This document shows, piece after piece, positions 7,126 through 14,868 of a DNA stretch of 34,816 bases (within the stretch, counting starts at the first letter, position 1; each line of letters starts with the position of its first letter). The position numbers were made by a program, and so were the translations under genes. Location: contig DASXUF010000025.1 in assembly GCA_036504975.1 (NCBI GenBank), positions 1-34,816 on the forward strand. The letters run 5' to 3'. Under the pieces are notes generated by a model. The model worked only from the letters and a program-made list of their open reading frames with translations. It searched no databases and had not been told where the DNA came from. Origin of the DNA: Candidatus Binatia bacterium (lineage in GTDB: Bacteria; Desulfobacterota; Binatia; UBA9968).

Positions 7126-8097
7126 ATGAGATCAAGAAGGATCATCGTTTCGCTCTGGCTCTGCGTGATCTTTTTCACCGCGACGCATTCCTTCAGCGCC
7201 GAGCGGGAAGCGGTCAAAGTCCACAGCCCTTCCTTCGACATCAGCGTCATCCCTCTGTATGTGGCTAAGGACCGCGGCTTTTTTGCCGACGAGGGTCTGG
7301 ATCCTCTCTTCGTTCTCGCAGCGGACAACATCGGCGTACAAGCGTTGATTGCCGGAGAGTTCGACTTCAGCGCATCGGCTACGGGGGCGTCGCGGGCGAG
7401 CGCGCGCAACATCCCGCTTAAAGTCGTCCTGGCCCACACCTTTAGGCCGGCGTTCTGGATTTATGCGCGGGAAAATCTCAAACCGGCGCAGCTACAAGGC
7501 AAAAAATTAGCCATCTCCTCGTTCGGCGGCCTTTCCCATGCGTTGGCGAGGTTGGCGCTCAGAAAGCTCGGACTGGATCCGGAGCGGGACGTCGTGATGG
7601 TCGCCGCCGGGACCACCGACATGAGGTTCGCCGCCCTGCACAGCGGCACCGTGGATACAGCCGTTCTCAACGCGCCCGGCAAGTTCAAGGCCAAGAGCGC
7701 GGGTCTTCACGAGGTCCTTTTTGTCGGCGCCGGAGTCTATGCCTTGAGCGGCGGCGTGGCGACCACCGTGAAGATGATCCAAACCAAAACGCAAACCGTG
7801 CAGAAATTTATCAACGCCGCCTTGAAAGGCCACAAGTACTTTCTTGCGAACCGGGAGGGATCCGTTCCGATCATGGCGAAATACATGAAGATCGATGCGG
7901 CCATGGCGAGGCAGCTTCATGAAGCAACCCTCGAAACGTTTACGCAGGACGGGACCATCGGCGACGAAATCATGAAGAGCGAGGCTCAACTTCAAGCGAG
8001 CGTTCTCGATCTCAAGGAGGCGCCGCCGTTCGATCGGGCTTTCGATATGAGCTTTGCCCGCAAAGCCAGCCAAAGCCTCAAAAACTGGCGGCCATAA
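7126..8097 (+). CDS. ABC transporter substrate-binding protein, SsuA/NMT1-like
   Basis: A 323-residue exported protein. Residues 1-25 are a signal peptide (basic MRSRR, hydrophobic core, probable cut after FSA). The mature part begins with a lobe typical of NMT1/THI5 and SsuA proteins: PSFDISVIPLYVAKDRGFFADEGL, then IAGEFDFSAS, followed by KPAQLQGKKLAIS and a second lobe. Such proteins capture small organic acids, sulfonates or pyrimidine precursors for an ABC importer, but no permease or ATPase gene lies nearby. It is first in a three-gene run with a class II aldolase and a dihydrodiol dehydrogenase, so an aromatic acid ligand is a reasonable guess. It is clearly paralogous to the protein at 11510-12490. 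Confidence 0.85.
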   Translation: MRSRRIIVSLWLCVIFFTATHSFSAEREAVKVHSPSFDISVIPLYVAKDRGFFADEGLDPLFVLAADNIGVQALIAGEFDFSASATGASRASARNIPLKVVLAHTFRPAFWIYARENLKPAQLQGKKLAISSFGGLSHALARLALRKLGLDPERDVVMVAAGTTDMRFAALHSGTVDTAVLNAPGKFKAKSAGLHEVLFVGAGVYALSGGVATTVKMIQTKTQTVQKFINAALKGHKYFLANREGSVPIMAKYMKIDAAMARQLHEATLETFTQDGTIGDEIMKSEAQLQASVLDLKEAPPFDRAFDMSFARKASQSLKNWRP

Positions 8098-8141
8098 AAT
8101 CGCCTCAGCCGATTTCTGAAGAGCGCAAGAAGAGCTTTCGC

Positions 8142-8846
8142 ATGGCGAGAAGATTTACCGAGATACGGGAAAGAGTGGCCCTCGGTGCGCGTATTTTGGC
8201 TCATCAAGGGGTCTTTCCTCTGGCCTTAGGACACGTAAGCGAACGTGTCCCGAAGGAAGACCTCATCTGCATTGTAGCCGGGGAGGTGCACGACCGCGGC
8301 GGAACCCTGGACAATGTGGGCGCCGGAGACATCGTGGTGATCGACATGGAAGGCGAGCTGGTCGAAGGAGAGTTGCAGCCTCCGGGCGAGAAATTCATTC
8401 ACACCGAGGTCTACCGCTCGCGTCCTGACATCAGAGCGGTGGTTCATGCCCATCCACCTATCGCTGTAGCTTTAAGCGCAGCGGGGCAGGAAATTCTTCC
8501 CATCACAGCCCGCAGCGCTCTTTTTGCTCCCCGCGTGTCGATCTTTCCTCATCACGGCCAGGTGGAGAATCCCGAGATCGGCGCTCAGGTAGCCGCGGCG
8601 TTGGGAAACTCGTATGCTCTGGTCTTGCGCGGTCATGGAAGCGTCACGGTCGGAAGGAGCCTGGAGGAGGCGTGCGTCAATACCCTCACCTTGGAGGAAA
8701 CCGCCCGACAGCAGTGGATCGCCGCCGCCTTCGGAACACCGGAGCCGCTGCCCGCGTTAAGCGGCGGATCGCCGTGGCATTCCGCTGAATTTCATCGCGC
8801 GGCCTGGAGCTACTTTCGTGCGCAGCTTCCAATAAAAGAAAAATGA
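8142..8846 (+). CDS. Class II aldolase/adducin-family protein
   Basis: A 234-residue protein of the FucA/AraD fold. Visible elements are GHVSER (30-35), the likely catalytic Glu83 in PPGEKFIHTEVYRSRPD, the zinc-binding HAHPP (His102, His104) and RGHG (His165), the third zinc ligand. Family members are aldolases, epimerases, or non-oxidative decarboxylases of hydroxyaromatic acids; the last are found in aromatic catabolic clusters. Here it sits 44 bases after a binding-protein gene and 51 bases before a BphB-like dehydrogenase, which favours a role in aromatic acid turnover, though this is inference. No residue of the metal site is missing. Confidence 0.85.
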   Translation: MARRFTEIRERVALGARILAHQGVFPLALGHVSERVPKEDLICIVAGEVHDRGGTLDNVGAGDIVVIDMEGELVEGELQPPGEKFIHTEVYRSRPDIRAVVHAHPPIAVALSAAGQEILPITARSALFAPRVSIFPHHGQVENPEIGAQVAAALGNSYALVLRGHGSVTVGRSLEEACVNTLTLEETARQQWIAAAFGTPEPLPALSGGSPWHSAEFHRAAWSYFRAQLPIKEK

Positions 8847-8897
8847 GAGTTAAGCCGACAACGATGTTATCGACGCCGTCGACCTGAGGTAGCCCCC

Positions 8898-9713
8898 ATG
8901 TCAAAATCGTTGGAAGGAAAAGTCGCTGTCGTTACCGGAGGCGCCTCAGGCATCGGGCGAGCCGTGGTCCGCCGTTTCCTTGAAGAGGGCGCCAAGGTAT
9001 GCGTCCTGGATAGAAATGGAGAGAGCCTCAAGCAGATGTCCGTAGATCTCGCCAATGAAAACGTAGTGACGGTCGAAGGCGACGTCACTACGCTCGCTGG
9101 CAATCGCCGGGCCGTCCAAGCGGCTGCGAATTCGTTCGGTAGGCTGGACGTCTTCGTGGGGAACGCCGGAGTCTTCGATGGGTTTGCAACCCTTCAGCGT
9201 CTACCGGAAGAGACGATCGGTCCGGCATTCGACGAAATTTTCCACGTGAACGTGAAAGGCTATCTGCTCGGGGCGAAGGCGGCGCTGCCGGAATTATTGA
9301 AGACCTCGGGAAACATGATCTTCACGGCATCCGCCGCGGGAGCTTATCCCAACGGGGGCGGTCCGCTTTACACCGCCAGTAAACACGCCGTCGTGGGTCT
9401 TATCCGGCAGCTTGCGTACGAGCTTGCCCCCTCGATTCGCGTGAACGGCGTCGCTCCAGGCGGCACGATCACCGATCTCGCAATCGTCACCACGCTAAAG
9501 CCCCACGTCGCGGCTCCGCCGGATGTGGATTCCAAAGAAGCGCTGATCCGCTCCCGAAATCCTCTGCGCATCGCCATGCGCCCGGAAGATCATGCGGCCG
9601 CCTATGTCCTGCTGGCCTCTGCGCTGGGCAAGGCGATGACGGGCGAGATCATCCATAGCGACGGGGGCTTGGGGGTTCGAGGTTTTTCCCAGCCCCGGGA
9701 GCCAAAGAGTTAG
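8898..9713 (+). CDS. cis-2,3-dihydrodiol dehydrogenase, BphB-like SDR
   Basis: A 271-residue SDR with TGGASGIG (13-20), Asp38 for NAD, GNAGVFDG in place of NNAG, and the triad Ser145, Tyr158, Lys162. Several stretches are specific to the biphenyl/benzene dihydrodiol dehydrogenase branch: FDEIFHVNVKGYL, YPNGGGPLYTASKHA, ELAPSIRVNGV and DGGLGVRGF at the C-terminus. These enzymes oxidise the cis-dihydrodiol made by a ring-hydroxylating dioxygenase to a catechol with NAD+. The product fits directly behind the alpha/beta dioxygenase encoded divergently at 5059-6885. Its ribosome site (GAGGT, 8886) is adequate. Confidence 0.9.
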   Translation: MSKSLEGKVAVVTGGASGIGRAVVRRFLEEGAKVCVLDRNGESLKQMSVDLANENVVTVEGDVTTLAGNRRAVQAAANSFGRLDVFVGNAGVFDGFATLQRLPEETIGPAFDEIFHVNVKGYLLGAKAALPELLKTSGNMIFTASAAGAYPNGGGPLYTASKHAVVGLIRQLAYELAPSIRVNGVAPGGTITDLAIVTTLKPHVAAPPDVDSKEALIRSRNPLRIAMRPEDHAAAYVLLASALGKAMTGEIIHSDGGLGVRGFSQPREPKS

Positions 9714-9728
9714 CCCGAATCATTGATG

Positions 9729-10190
9729 GAACTCGCGCGAAGGCGCAAAGGACGCCAAGGAATCAGATGGGACAGAAAAAACTCGAAACTTGAAATCCGA
9801 AATTCGAAACAAATTTAAATGTTCGAAAAAGCAGAAAATTCCAAACGGGCGGGTTTCGGATTTTGAATTTTGGTATTGCGGATCGGTTTGTTTCGGATTT
9901 CGATATTCGGATTTCGGATTTTGTTTCGCTGGCGTCTTGCCGTGACGACTTAAAAACTTCCTGACCTTCGTAATACTACGCCTGAAAGTTTTTGCAGTCT
10001 GCGCAAATTTACCGGTCGCCCGTAGCTGTTAAGGGCGGAGATTTGCTCGCGCCAAGACGCCAAGAACGGAAAGAAATCGCGAAATCCCCCTTCAATCCCC
10101 CTTCAATCCCCCTTCAATCCCCCTTTGACAAAGGGGGAAAGAAGGGGATTTGAGGAACCTTGGCGCCCTTTGCGTCTTTGCACGAGATAT
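9729..10190. repeat. Repeat-rich intergenic region, no gene
   Basis: This stretch between the dehydrogenase and the next oxygenase holds no supported gene. Its edges carry the same element in opposite orientation: GCGCAAAGGACGCCAAGG near 9737 and the complement of GCAAAGACGCAAAGGGCGCC near 10160-10183, with another partial copy (GCGCCAAGACGCCAAG) near 10050. Between 9780 and 9930 the DNA is AT-rich with repeated TTCGGATTT and GAAATCCGAAATTCGAAA motifs on opposite strands, capable of long-range pairing. It resembles a non-autonomous mobile or REP-type element, with no protein-coding content. Confidence 0.65.
10083..10137. repeat. Four 11-bp tandem repeats ending in a perfect hairpin
   Basis: The unit CAATCCCCCTT occurs four times in a row (the first copy lacks its leading C) from 10083 to about 10125. 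The last copy runs into CCCCCTTTG-A-CAAAGGGGG (10119-10137), a perfect 9-bp stem. Copy number of such short arrays is prone to slippage. Confidence 0.85.
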
Positions 10191-10325
10191 TTCGACTTTT
10201 GGTTGCGGCTCCGCCGCACCAGGCTCTTCGTGGTGATAGATTTTTGTCTCTTCAGTCAGCGATTTTCCTTCGGCTTGCCTTAACTCGGCGCTGGTGTTAA
10301 GGCAGCCGTCAAAGGAGCGCGATCC

Positions 10326-11474
10326 ATGAGCGACGTAGTTGAAATAGCTCCGGACGTTCCCGCAGGAGTCGAGACCGGGCTCAGAAACTATTGGTATCCA
10401 CTTTCGCTTTCCGAGGACGTAAAACAAGGAACACCGGTAGGAATGAAGTGCCTGGACGAGAACCTGGTCGTCTGGCGCGACTCGGACGGCCGCCCCGGAG
10501 TGTTTGTGGATCGATGCCCGCACCGTGCCGCCAAACTGTCCGCGGGCCGCATCCTCGACGGCGAGCTTCAGTGCGCGTTTCACGGCCTGCGCTTCGATAC
10601 GAGCGGGCAATGCACGTTGATTCCCTGGGAGCCGGAGGAGAGCCCGAGCCGAAAAGAGGTCTCCGCGCGCTCGTATCCCGCCCGCGAGCTGGGCGGCTAT
10701 ATTTGGGCCTATATAGGCGACGCCCTGCGCTTCCCACCCCCTGCGCTCGAAGAAGAAATACCCGCCGAGCTGCTCGATGAAAAACAGTATCAGTGGTTCA
10801 GGATGCCGACCGAGATTTGGGACGCCAACTGGCTTTTGACCGTCGACGGCGGAGACGGCTTCCATGCGGTGACCTTGCATTCCGAGACTCAGGCCGTGGA
10901 GGACAAGCCCTGGTCGGGAGGAAAGGCGCGACCGGCCTCGGCCAGCCTGGGCGAGCGGCGCGTCAAGATTGTCGAGACCTCCTACGGGGTGCGCGGCATC
11001 GCCGTCGATCGGGCGGGGAAGCCGATCCATCATGGCCACCTGCTGGATGTGAAGGGTGACCGTTTCATTCTGCCGTGCATCACCACCAACGTCATCCGCC
11101 CGGTGCCTGCCGCCGAGCCCTACGTCGCGCGCCTGTGGCAGTTTCCGGTCGATGCGAATCGAACCATCGTGCAGCGCCTCGTGGTTCAGCGCGTCGCCGG
11201 CGCCGACGCGCGGGCGCGCTGGGAAAGACTTTACCATGACGTGGTCAGGCCGCGCCTGGAAGGCATCTCGCGCGAGGACGCGCTGATCGCCGTCGCCCAA
11301 GGCGACCTCGCGACCGCGCGCAAGCACGAGCACCTGTTCGAGCCGGACAAGAGCATGTACGAAGTCCGCCAGCGCATCAAGGCGGCGTTTCTGGCCGGGC
11401 GAGGGGAAAAACGGGCTGCGCTCAGCCGGCAATCGCTGGTCTGGCCGGCGGCGTCGCCATCGGCCGCCGCGTAG
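10326..11474 (+). CDS. Rieske non-haem iron oxygenase, single-subunit type
   Basis: A 382-residue oxygenase. The Rieske domain is N-terminal, with ligands Cys64/His66 (CPHRAAK) and Cys83/His86 (CAFHGLRF). The catalytic iron site is NWLLTVDGGDGFHAVTLH: Asp177 is the bridging residue, His180 and His185 the iron ligands. The short length and form fit the PaO/phthalate- or phenylpropionate-type oxygenases that work without a beta subunit and often demethylate or monohydroxylate. AAGGAG lies ten bases before the ATG. A 36-base gap separates it from the binding protein at 11510, suggesting an operon through 14561. The C-terminal 25 residues are Ala/Ser-rich and look unconserved. Confidence 0.88.
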   Translation: MSDVVEIAPDVPAGVETGLRNYWYPLSLSEDVKQGTPVGMKCLDENLVVWRDSDGRPGVFVDRCPHRAAKLSAGRILDGELQCAFHGLRFDTSGQCTLIPWEPEESPSRKEVSARSYPARELGGYIWAYIGDALRFPPPALEEEIPAELLDEKQYQWFRMPTEIWDANWLLTVDGGDGFHAVTLHSETQAVEDKPWSGGKARPASASLGERRVKIVETSYGVRGIAVDRAGKPIHHGHLLDVKGDRFILPCITTNVIRPVPAAEPYVARLWQFPVDANRTIVQRLVVQRVAGADARARWERLYHDVVRPRLEGISREDALIAVAQGDLATARKHEHLFEPDKSMYEVRQRIKAAFLAGRGEKRAALSRQSLVWPAASPSAAA

Positions 11475-11509
11475 CCTCGGTAATTTGCAGCAGGGCCAAA
11501 ACAAAAAAT

Positions 11510-12490
11510 ATGACACGAACTATCGCCGCTCGCAAAAAATTCGCGCTTCTGTTTATTTTGGTCGCCGGATTTATTTGCAGCCGTGACCTCGTGGCCGAAC
11601 AGGTGAAGGTTCACAATCCTTCCTTCGACATCAGTGTCGTCCCCCTCTTTGTGGCTCAAGACAAGGGCTATTTTCGCGAGGAAGGCGTCGAGCCGCTTTT
11701 TATTCTGGCGACGCCCGGTGTCGGCATCAACGGACTGATCGCCGGCGATTTCGACTTCAGCGCCGCCGGCGGCTCGGCATCGACGGCGATCGCCCGCAAC
11801 ATCCCGCTCAAGGTGCTCTTGATCCACAGTTTCAAGCCGGGGTTCTGGATCTTTGCGCGCGAGAGCATGAGTCCCGCGCAATTGAAGGGCAAGAAGCTGG
11901 CGGTTTCGACCCTGGGTTCCCTGCCCCACACTCTCTCCAGGCTGGCGCTCAGAAAAGTAGGCGTGGACGTGGACAAGGAGATGGTGGTGATCGCCGCCGG
12001 CACCGACAGCACCCGCTTTATGGCCGTCAAGAGCGGCGTCGCGGACGTAGCCGTCCTCAACGCGCCCTGGAGCGTGAGAGCGAGAAAAGAAGGACTGAAA
12101 GAGATTTTCTTCGTCAGCGAGGAGGTCTATGGCCTGAGCGGCGGCGTAGTGACGACGGTTAAAATGATTCAGACGAGACCGGAAACGGTTTTGAAGTTCG
12201 TGACCGGCGCGGTGAAAGGACTCAAGTACTTCGTGGCCAACCGCGACGGCGCCATTCCGATCCTGGTCAAATACATGAAGATGGATACGGAAATGGTCAG
12301 GGACGTCTATGACACGACGATCCGAACGTTCGACCCCGAAGGAATGCGCGGCGAAGATTTCATGAAAAGCGAAGCGCAGATTCAGGCGAGCGCGCTCGGC
12401 CTCAAGGAACTCCCGCCGCCGGAACGTCCATTCGACCTGAGCTTTGCTCGAAAAGCCAACGAGCGGTTGAAAGGCTGGAAGCCGCAATAG
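11510..12490 (+). CDS. ABC transporter substrate-binding protein, SsuA/NMT1-like
   Basis: A 326-residue exported protein, signal peptide to about residue 29 (cut near LVA). It is a close paralogue of the 7126-8097 product: both contain PSFDISV near the mature N-terminus, ARNIPLKV, GGV-x-TTVKMIQT, and KSEAQ-x-QAS near the end. It binds an unknown small ligand in the periplasm for an importer encoded elsewhere. No ribosome-binding site is evident before the ATG. It lies between a Rieske oxygenase and a TctC-type binding protein, so two unrelated uptake receptors are adjacent in one transcription unit. Confidence 0.85.
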   Translation: MTRTIAARKKFALLFILVAGFICSRDLVAEQVKVHNPSFDISVVPLFVAQDKGYFREEGVEPLFILATPGVGINGLIAGDFDFSAAGGSASTAIARNIPLKVLLIHSFKPGFWIFARESMSPAQLKGKKLAVSTLGSLPHTLSRLALRKVGVDVDKEMVVIAAGTDSTRFMAVKSGVADVAVLNAPWSVRARKEGLKEIFFVSEEVYGLSGGVVTTVKMIQTRPETVLKFVTGAVKGLKYFVANRDGAIPILVKYMKMDTEMVRDVYDTTIRTFDPEGMRGEDFMKSEAQIQASALGLKELPPPERPFDLSFARKANERLKGWKPQ

Positions 12491-12504
12491 GAGGTTGACC
12501 TGTC

Positions 12505-13536
12505 ATGAGTAAAAAAACTCGCTACCTTTTATTGGGGGCCATGACGGCCCTCCTTCCTATCACAAATTTCGCGCACGCATCTACACACGATTTTTATAAG
12601 GATAAGACGGCTCGGATCGTCGTGGGCTTCGCGGCCGGCGGCGGCTTCGATCTCTACGCTCGCACCATCGCCCGGCATATGGGCAGGCACATCCCCGGCA
12701 ACCCCACTATTATTGTCGAGAACATGCCGGGGGCCGGAGGCGTGATCGCAGCCAATCACCTTTATAAAGCGGCTAAGCCTGACGGGCTTACCATGGGCAA
12801 CTTCCAGGGCGGCCTTCTCGTGCTGCTGGGCCAGATGCTAGGTCGGCCTGGGATTGAGTTCGATACCTTGAAGTTCGAGTACATCGGAGTGCCGGTAAAG
12901 GACAGTTGGGTTTGCGCCCTGACCAAGGCGAGCGGTATCACGAGTATGGAGAAATGGATGGCCGCTAAGACGCCGGTCAAATTGGGCGGAGTCTCCGCCA
13001 GTGCCACCGATGACATCGCCAAGATCCTCAAGGAGACGCTTGCTCTTCCTATCCAACTTGTCACCGGCTATAAAGGCACCGCCGACATTCGCCTGGCCGC
13101 CGAGGCCGGGGAGGTGGCCGGGGGCTGTTGGAACTGGGAGTCGATCAAGACGACATGGGCCAAAGGGATAGAATCGGGTGACGCGGTGGTCGTACTGCAG
13201 ATTATGCCGCGACCCCACCCCGAACTATCCAAAGTTCCTCAGGCGATCAACTTCGCTAAGACCGAAGAGGCGCGTCAATTGATCAAGGTGGGCATCCAGG
13301 ATACGGGCGCCACGAGCCGCCTCTATGCTTTACCGCCGGGGACGCCCAAAGAGCGAGTGCAGACACTGCGCAAGGCCTTCATGGATACGATGAAAGACCC
13401 TGAATTTCTCGCCGAAGCCAAGAAATCCAAGCTCGACCTTGATCCTGAGAGCGGCGACGCGGTGGAAAAAACCATCGCCGAGCTCTTCAAGCTGAGCCCT
13501 GCGCAGTTAGCGAAACTGAAGGAAATTCTCAAGTAG
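12505..13536 (+). CDS. Tripartite tricarboxylate transporter receptor, TctC/Bug type
   Basis: A 343-residue periplasmic protein. The signal peptide ends near AHA (residues 1-25). The mature sequence has the Bug signature: IVVGFAAGGGFDLYART, HIPGNPTIIVENMPGAGG and AANHLYKAAKPDGLT. Bug proteins bind carboxylates through water networks and serve TctAB permeases, but none is encoded here. A strong TAGGAGGT precedes the start and overlaps the previous stop codon. A DapA-like gene follows after 11 bases. The conserved pair with an aldolase suggests capture and cleavage of a carboxylic acid, which is an inference. Confidence 0.9.
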   Translation: MSKKTRYLLLGAMTALLPITNFAHASTHDFYKDKTARIVVGFAAGGGFDLYARTIARHMGRHIPGNPTIIVENMPGAGGVIAANHLYKAAKPDGLTMGNFQGGLLVLLGQMLGRPGIEFDTLKFEYIGVPVKDSWVCALTKASGITSMEKWMAAKTPVKLGGVSASATDDIAKILKETLALPIQLVTGYKGTADIRLAAEAGEVAGGCWNWESIKTTWAKGIESGDAVVVLQIMPRPHPELSKVPQAINFAKTEEARQLIKVGIQDTGATSRLYALPPGTPKERVQTLRKAFMDTMKDPEFLAEAKKSKLDLDPESGDAVEKTIAELFKLSPAQLAKLKEILK

Positions 13537-13547
13537 GAGGGTTTCCA

Positions 13548-14561
13548 ATGGAATACACCAAAGCTACTGCTAAAGACTGGGCGCTGGAGAATTTTCACGG
13601 CGTGTGCGACGTCATCATTCCGAGCTATACGGCCGATCTCAAGAAGCTCAATGAAAAGGGTATTCGCCACGACGTCCGGCGGAATATGGAGCTCGGTTTT
13701 TGGGGCGCGCTGCTCGTATCCGAGGCGGGAACAACGATGGCCGAGATGCGACAGTTCATGGAAATTGCCGTGGACGAGGCCAAGGGGCGCCACCGCCTCG
13801 TCCTTCATGGGACATTCGACACCGCTGACGAGATCGTCAAAATGGCCCAGGAAGGCGCCCAGATCGGCGTCGATGCTCTTCTGCTCGGCCATCCGAACTC
13901 GTTTTATCCGAAAGACGCCGACCGGCTTTACGACTATTTGGCGTACGTCTGCGAGCGCACGGACCTTGCCGTGATACTTTTCGCCGCGCATCATTGGAAT
14001 TTCGAGCGCCTGCACCCGAGCGGCTATCCGCCTCAAGTCCTGACAAAGGCCGCGGATCTGCCGAACGTGGTCGCCATCAAATACGAAGTAGGGCGACCCG
14101 GGATTGCCGGGGACTACGAATTCTGGAAAATGATTAAGGGCAAGCGGGTTCTTTTCTCCGATCCGCTGGAGGCCCACTCCCCGCTGACCGTCGAGCTGTT
14201 CGGGCAGCAGTGGATGGGAACGAGCAACTACGAATATTTCGGCGGCGCCGTGCCGAACTATTTCAAGCTACTCCGCGAAGGTCAATACGAGCGCGCGATG
14301 AAGATTTATTGGCAGATCCAACCGGCTCGCAACGCTCGCCTCGCCGAGCAGGCCACATTCAGCGGCGCGAATTTCATCCATCGCTATCTATGGAAGTACC
14401 AGGCGTGGCTCAACGGTTACAACGGCGGGCCGCTGCGCCAGCCGGCCATGAAGCTCAACGACGGTCAGATGCGCCGCGTGCGAGACGCTCTGACTCGATC
14501 GGGACTCGAGCCCACGCAAGAGGGACCCGCCGAGTTTTACGCCGGCCGCAACCCGGCGTAG
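13548..14561 (+). CDS. Divergent DapA-superfamily lyase/aldolase
   Basis: A 337-residue protein fitting a dihydrodipicolinate-synthase-type barrel. The Schiff-base lysine is probably Lys178 in NVVAIKYEVG. Unlike typical members the GTTGE loop is altered (SEAGTTMAE, 59-66) and the segment expected to hold the catalytic Tyr reads VILFAAHHWNF, with no Tyr. The chemistry may therefore differ from aldol cleavage or pyruvate condensation. The start has AGGAGGG seven bases upstream and the gene is tightly coupled to the TctC-type receptor. The C-terminal region (SGANFIHRYLWKYQAWLNG) is more extended than in DapA. The substrate is unknown. Confidence 0.75.
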   Translation: MEYTKATAKDWALENFHGVCDVIIPSYTADLKKLNEKGIRHDVRRNMELGFWGALLVSEAGTTMAEMRQFMEIAVDEAKGRHRLVLHGTFDTADEIVKMAQEGAQIGVDALLLGHPNSFYPKDADRLYDYLAYVCERTDLAVILFAAHHWNFERLHPSGYPPQVLTKAADLPNVVAIKYEVGRPGIAGDYEFWKMIKGKRVLFSDPLEAHSPLTVELFGQQWMGTSNYEYFGGAVPNYFKLLREGQYERAMKIYWQIQPARNARLAEQATFSGANFIHRYLWKYQAWLNGYNGGPLRQPAMKLNDGQMRRVRDALTRSGLEPTQEGPAEFYAGRNPA

Positions 14562-14660
14562 GCTTTATTATTCATGATCGAAGAAGTAAAATTTTCTTTG
14601 CGGCCTTGGCTCAGCCAGGAAGGTGGCTGATCAGCCTTAGGCTGAGTCTTCGCTGGCGCG

Positions 14661-14820
14661 ACCCTCACCCCTTCCCTCTCCCGCAAGGTGGGAGAGGGAA
14701 GGGGCATCCCGCGCAAAGACGCAGAGAGCACCAAGGGAACCGGCGAATGTCTGCTTCATCCTTGCGCATGAAAGCACCCTCACCCATCCCTCTCCCTCTG
14801 GGAGAGGGCAAGGGTGAGGG
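14661..14820. repeat. Two dispersed palindromic repeats around a CGCAAAGACGC element
   Basis: The 14562-14868 gap carries no gene. It holds an imperfect palindrome at 14661-14704 (CCCTCACCCCTTCCCTCTCCC pairing with GGGAGAGGGAAGGGG), a GCGCAAAGACGCAGAGAG element at 14711, and a second palindrome at 14776-14820 (CACCCTCACCC...GGGTGAGGG, central CCCTCTGGGAGAGGG). The two palindromes share the CCCTCACCC/CTCTCCC core. Either hairpin could attenuate transcription between the aldolase and the following genes. Confidence 0.75.
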
Positions 14821-14868
14821 AATCCGGGCGTAGAGCAGATACCTTTCGGAAGAATCCGGGCTAAGCTC

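Noticed and set aside
10083-10137. Short direct repeats considered as a CRISPR array
   Set aside because: Units are 11 bp with no spacers and no cas genes nearby; it is a simple tandem repeat.
10092-11516. Minus-strand open frame of 474 codons over the Rieske oxygenase
   Set aside because: The plus strand has complete Rieske and iron-site motifs and a good ribosome site; the antisense translation is Arg/Gly-rich, crosses the repeat array and matches no family.
11231-12487. Minus-strand open frame over the 11510 binding protein
   Set aside because: Antisense shadow of a gene with signal peptide and conserved blocks.
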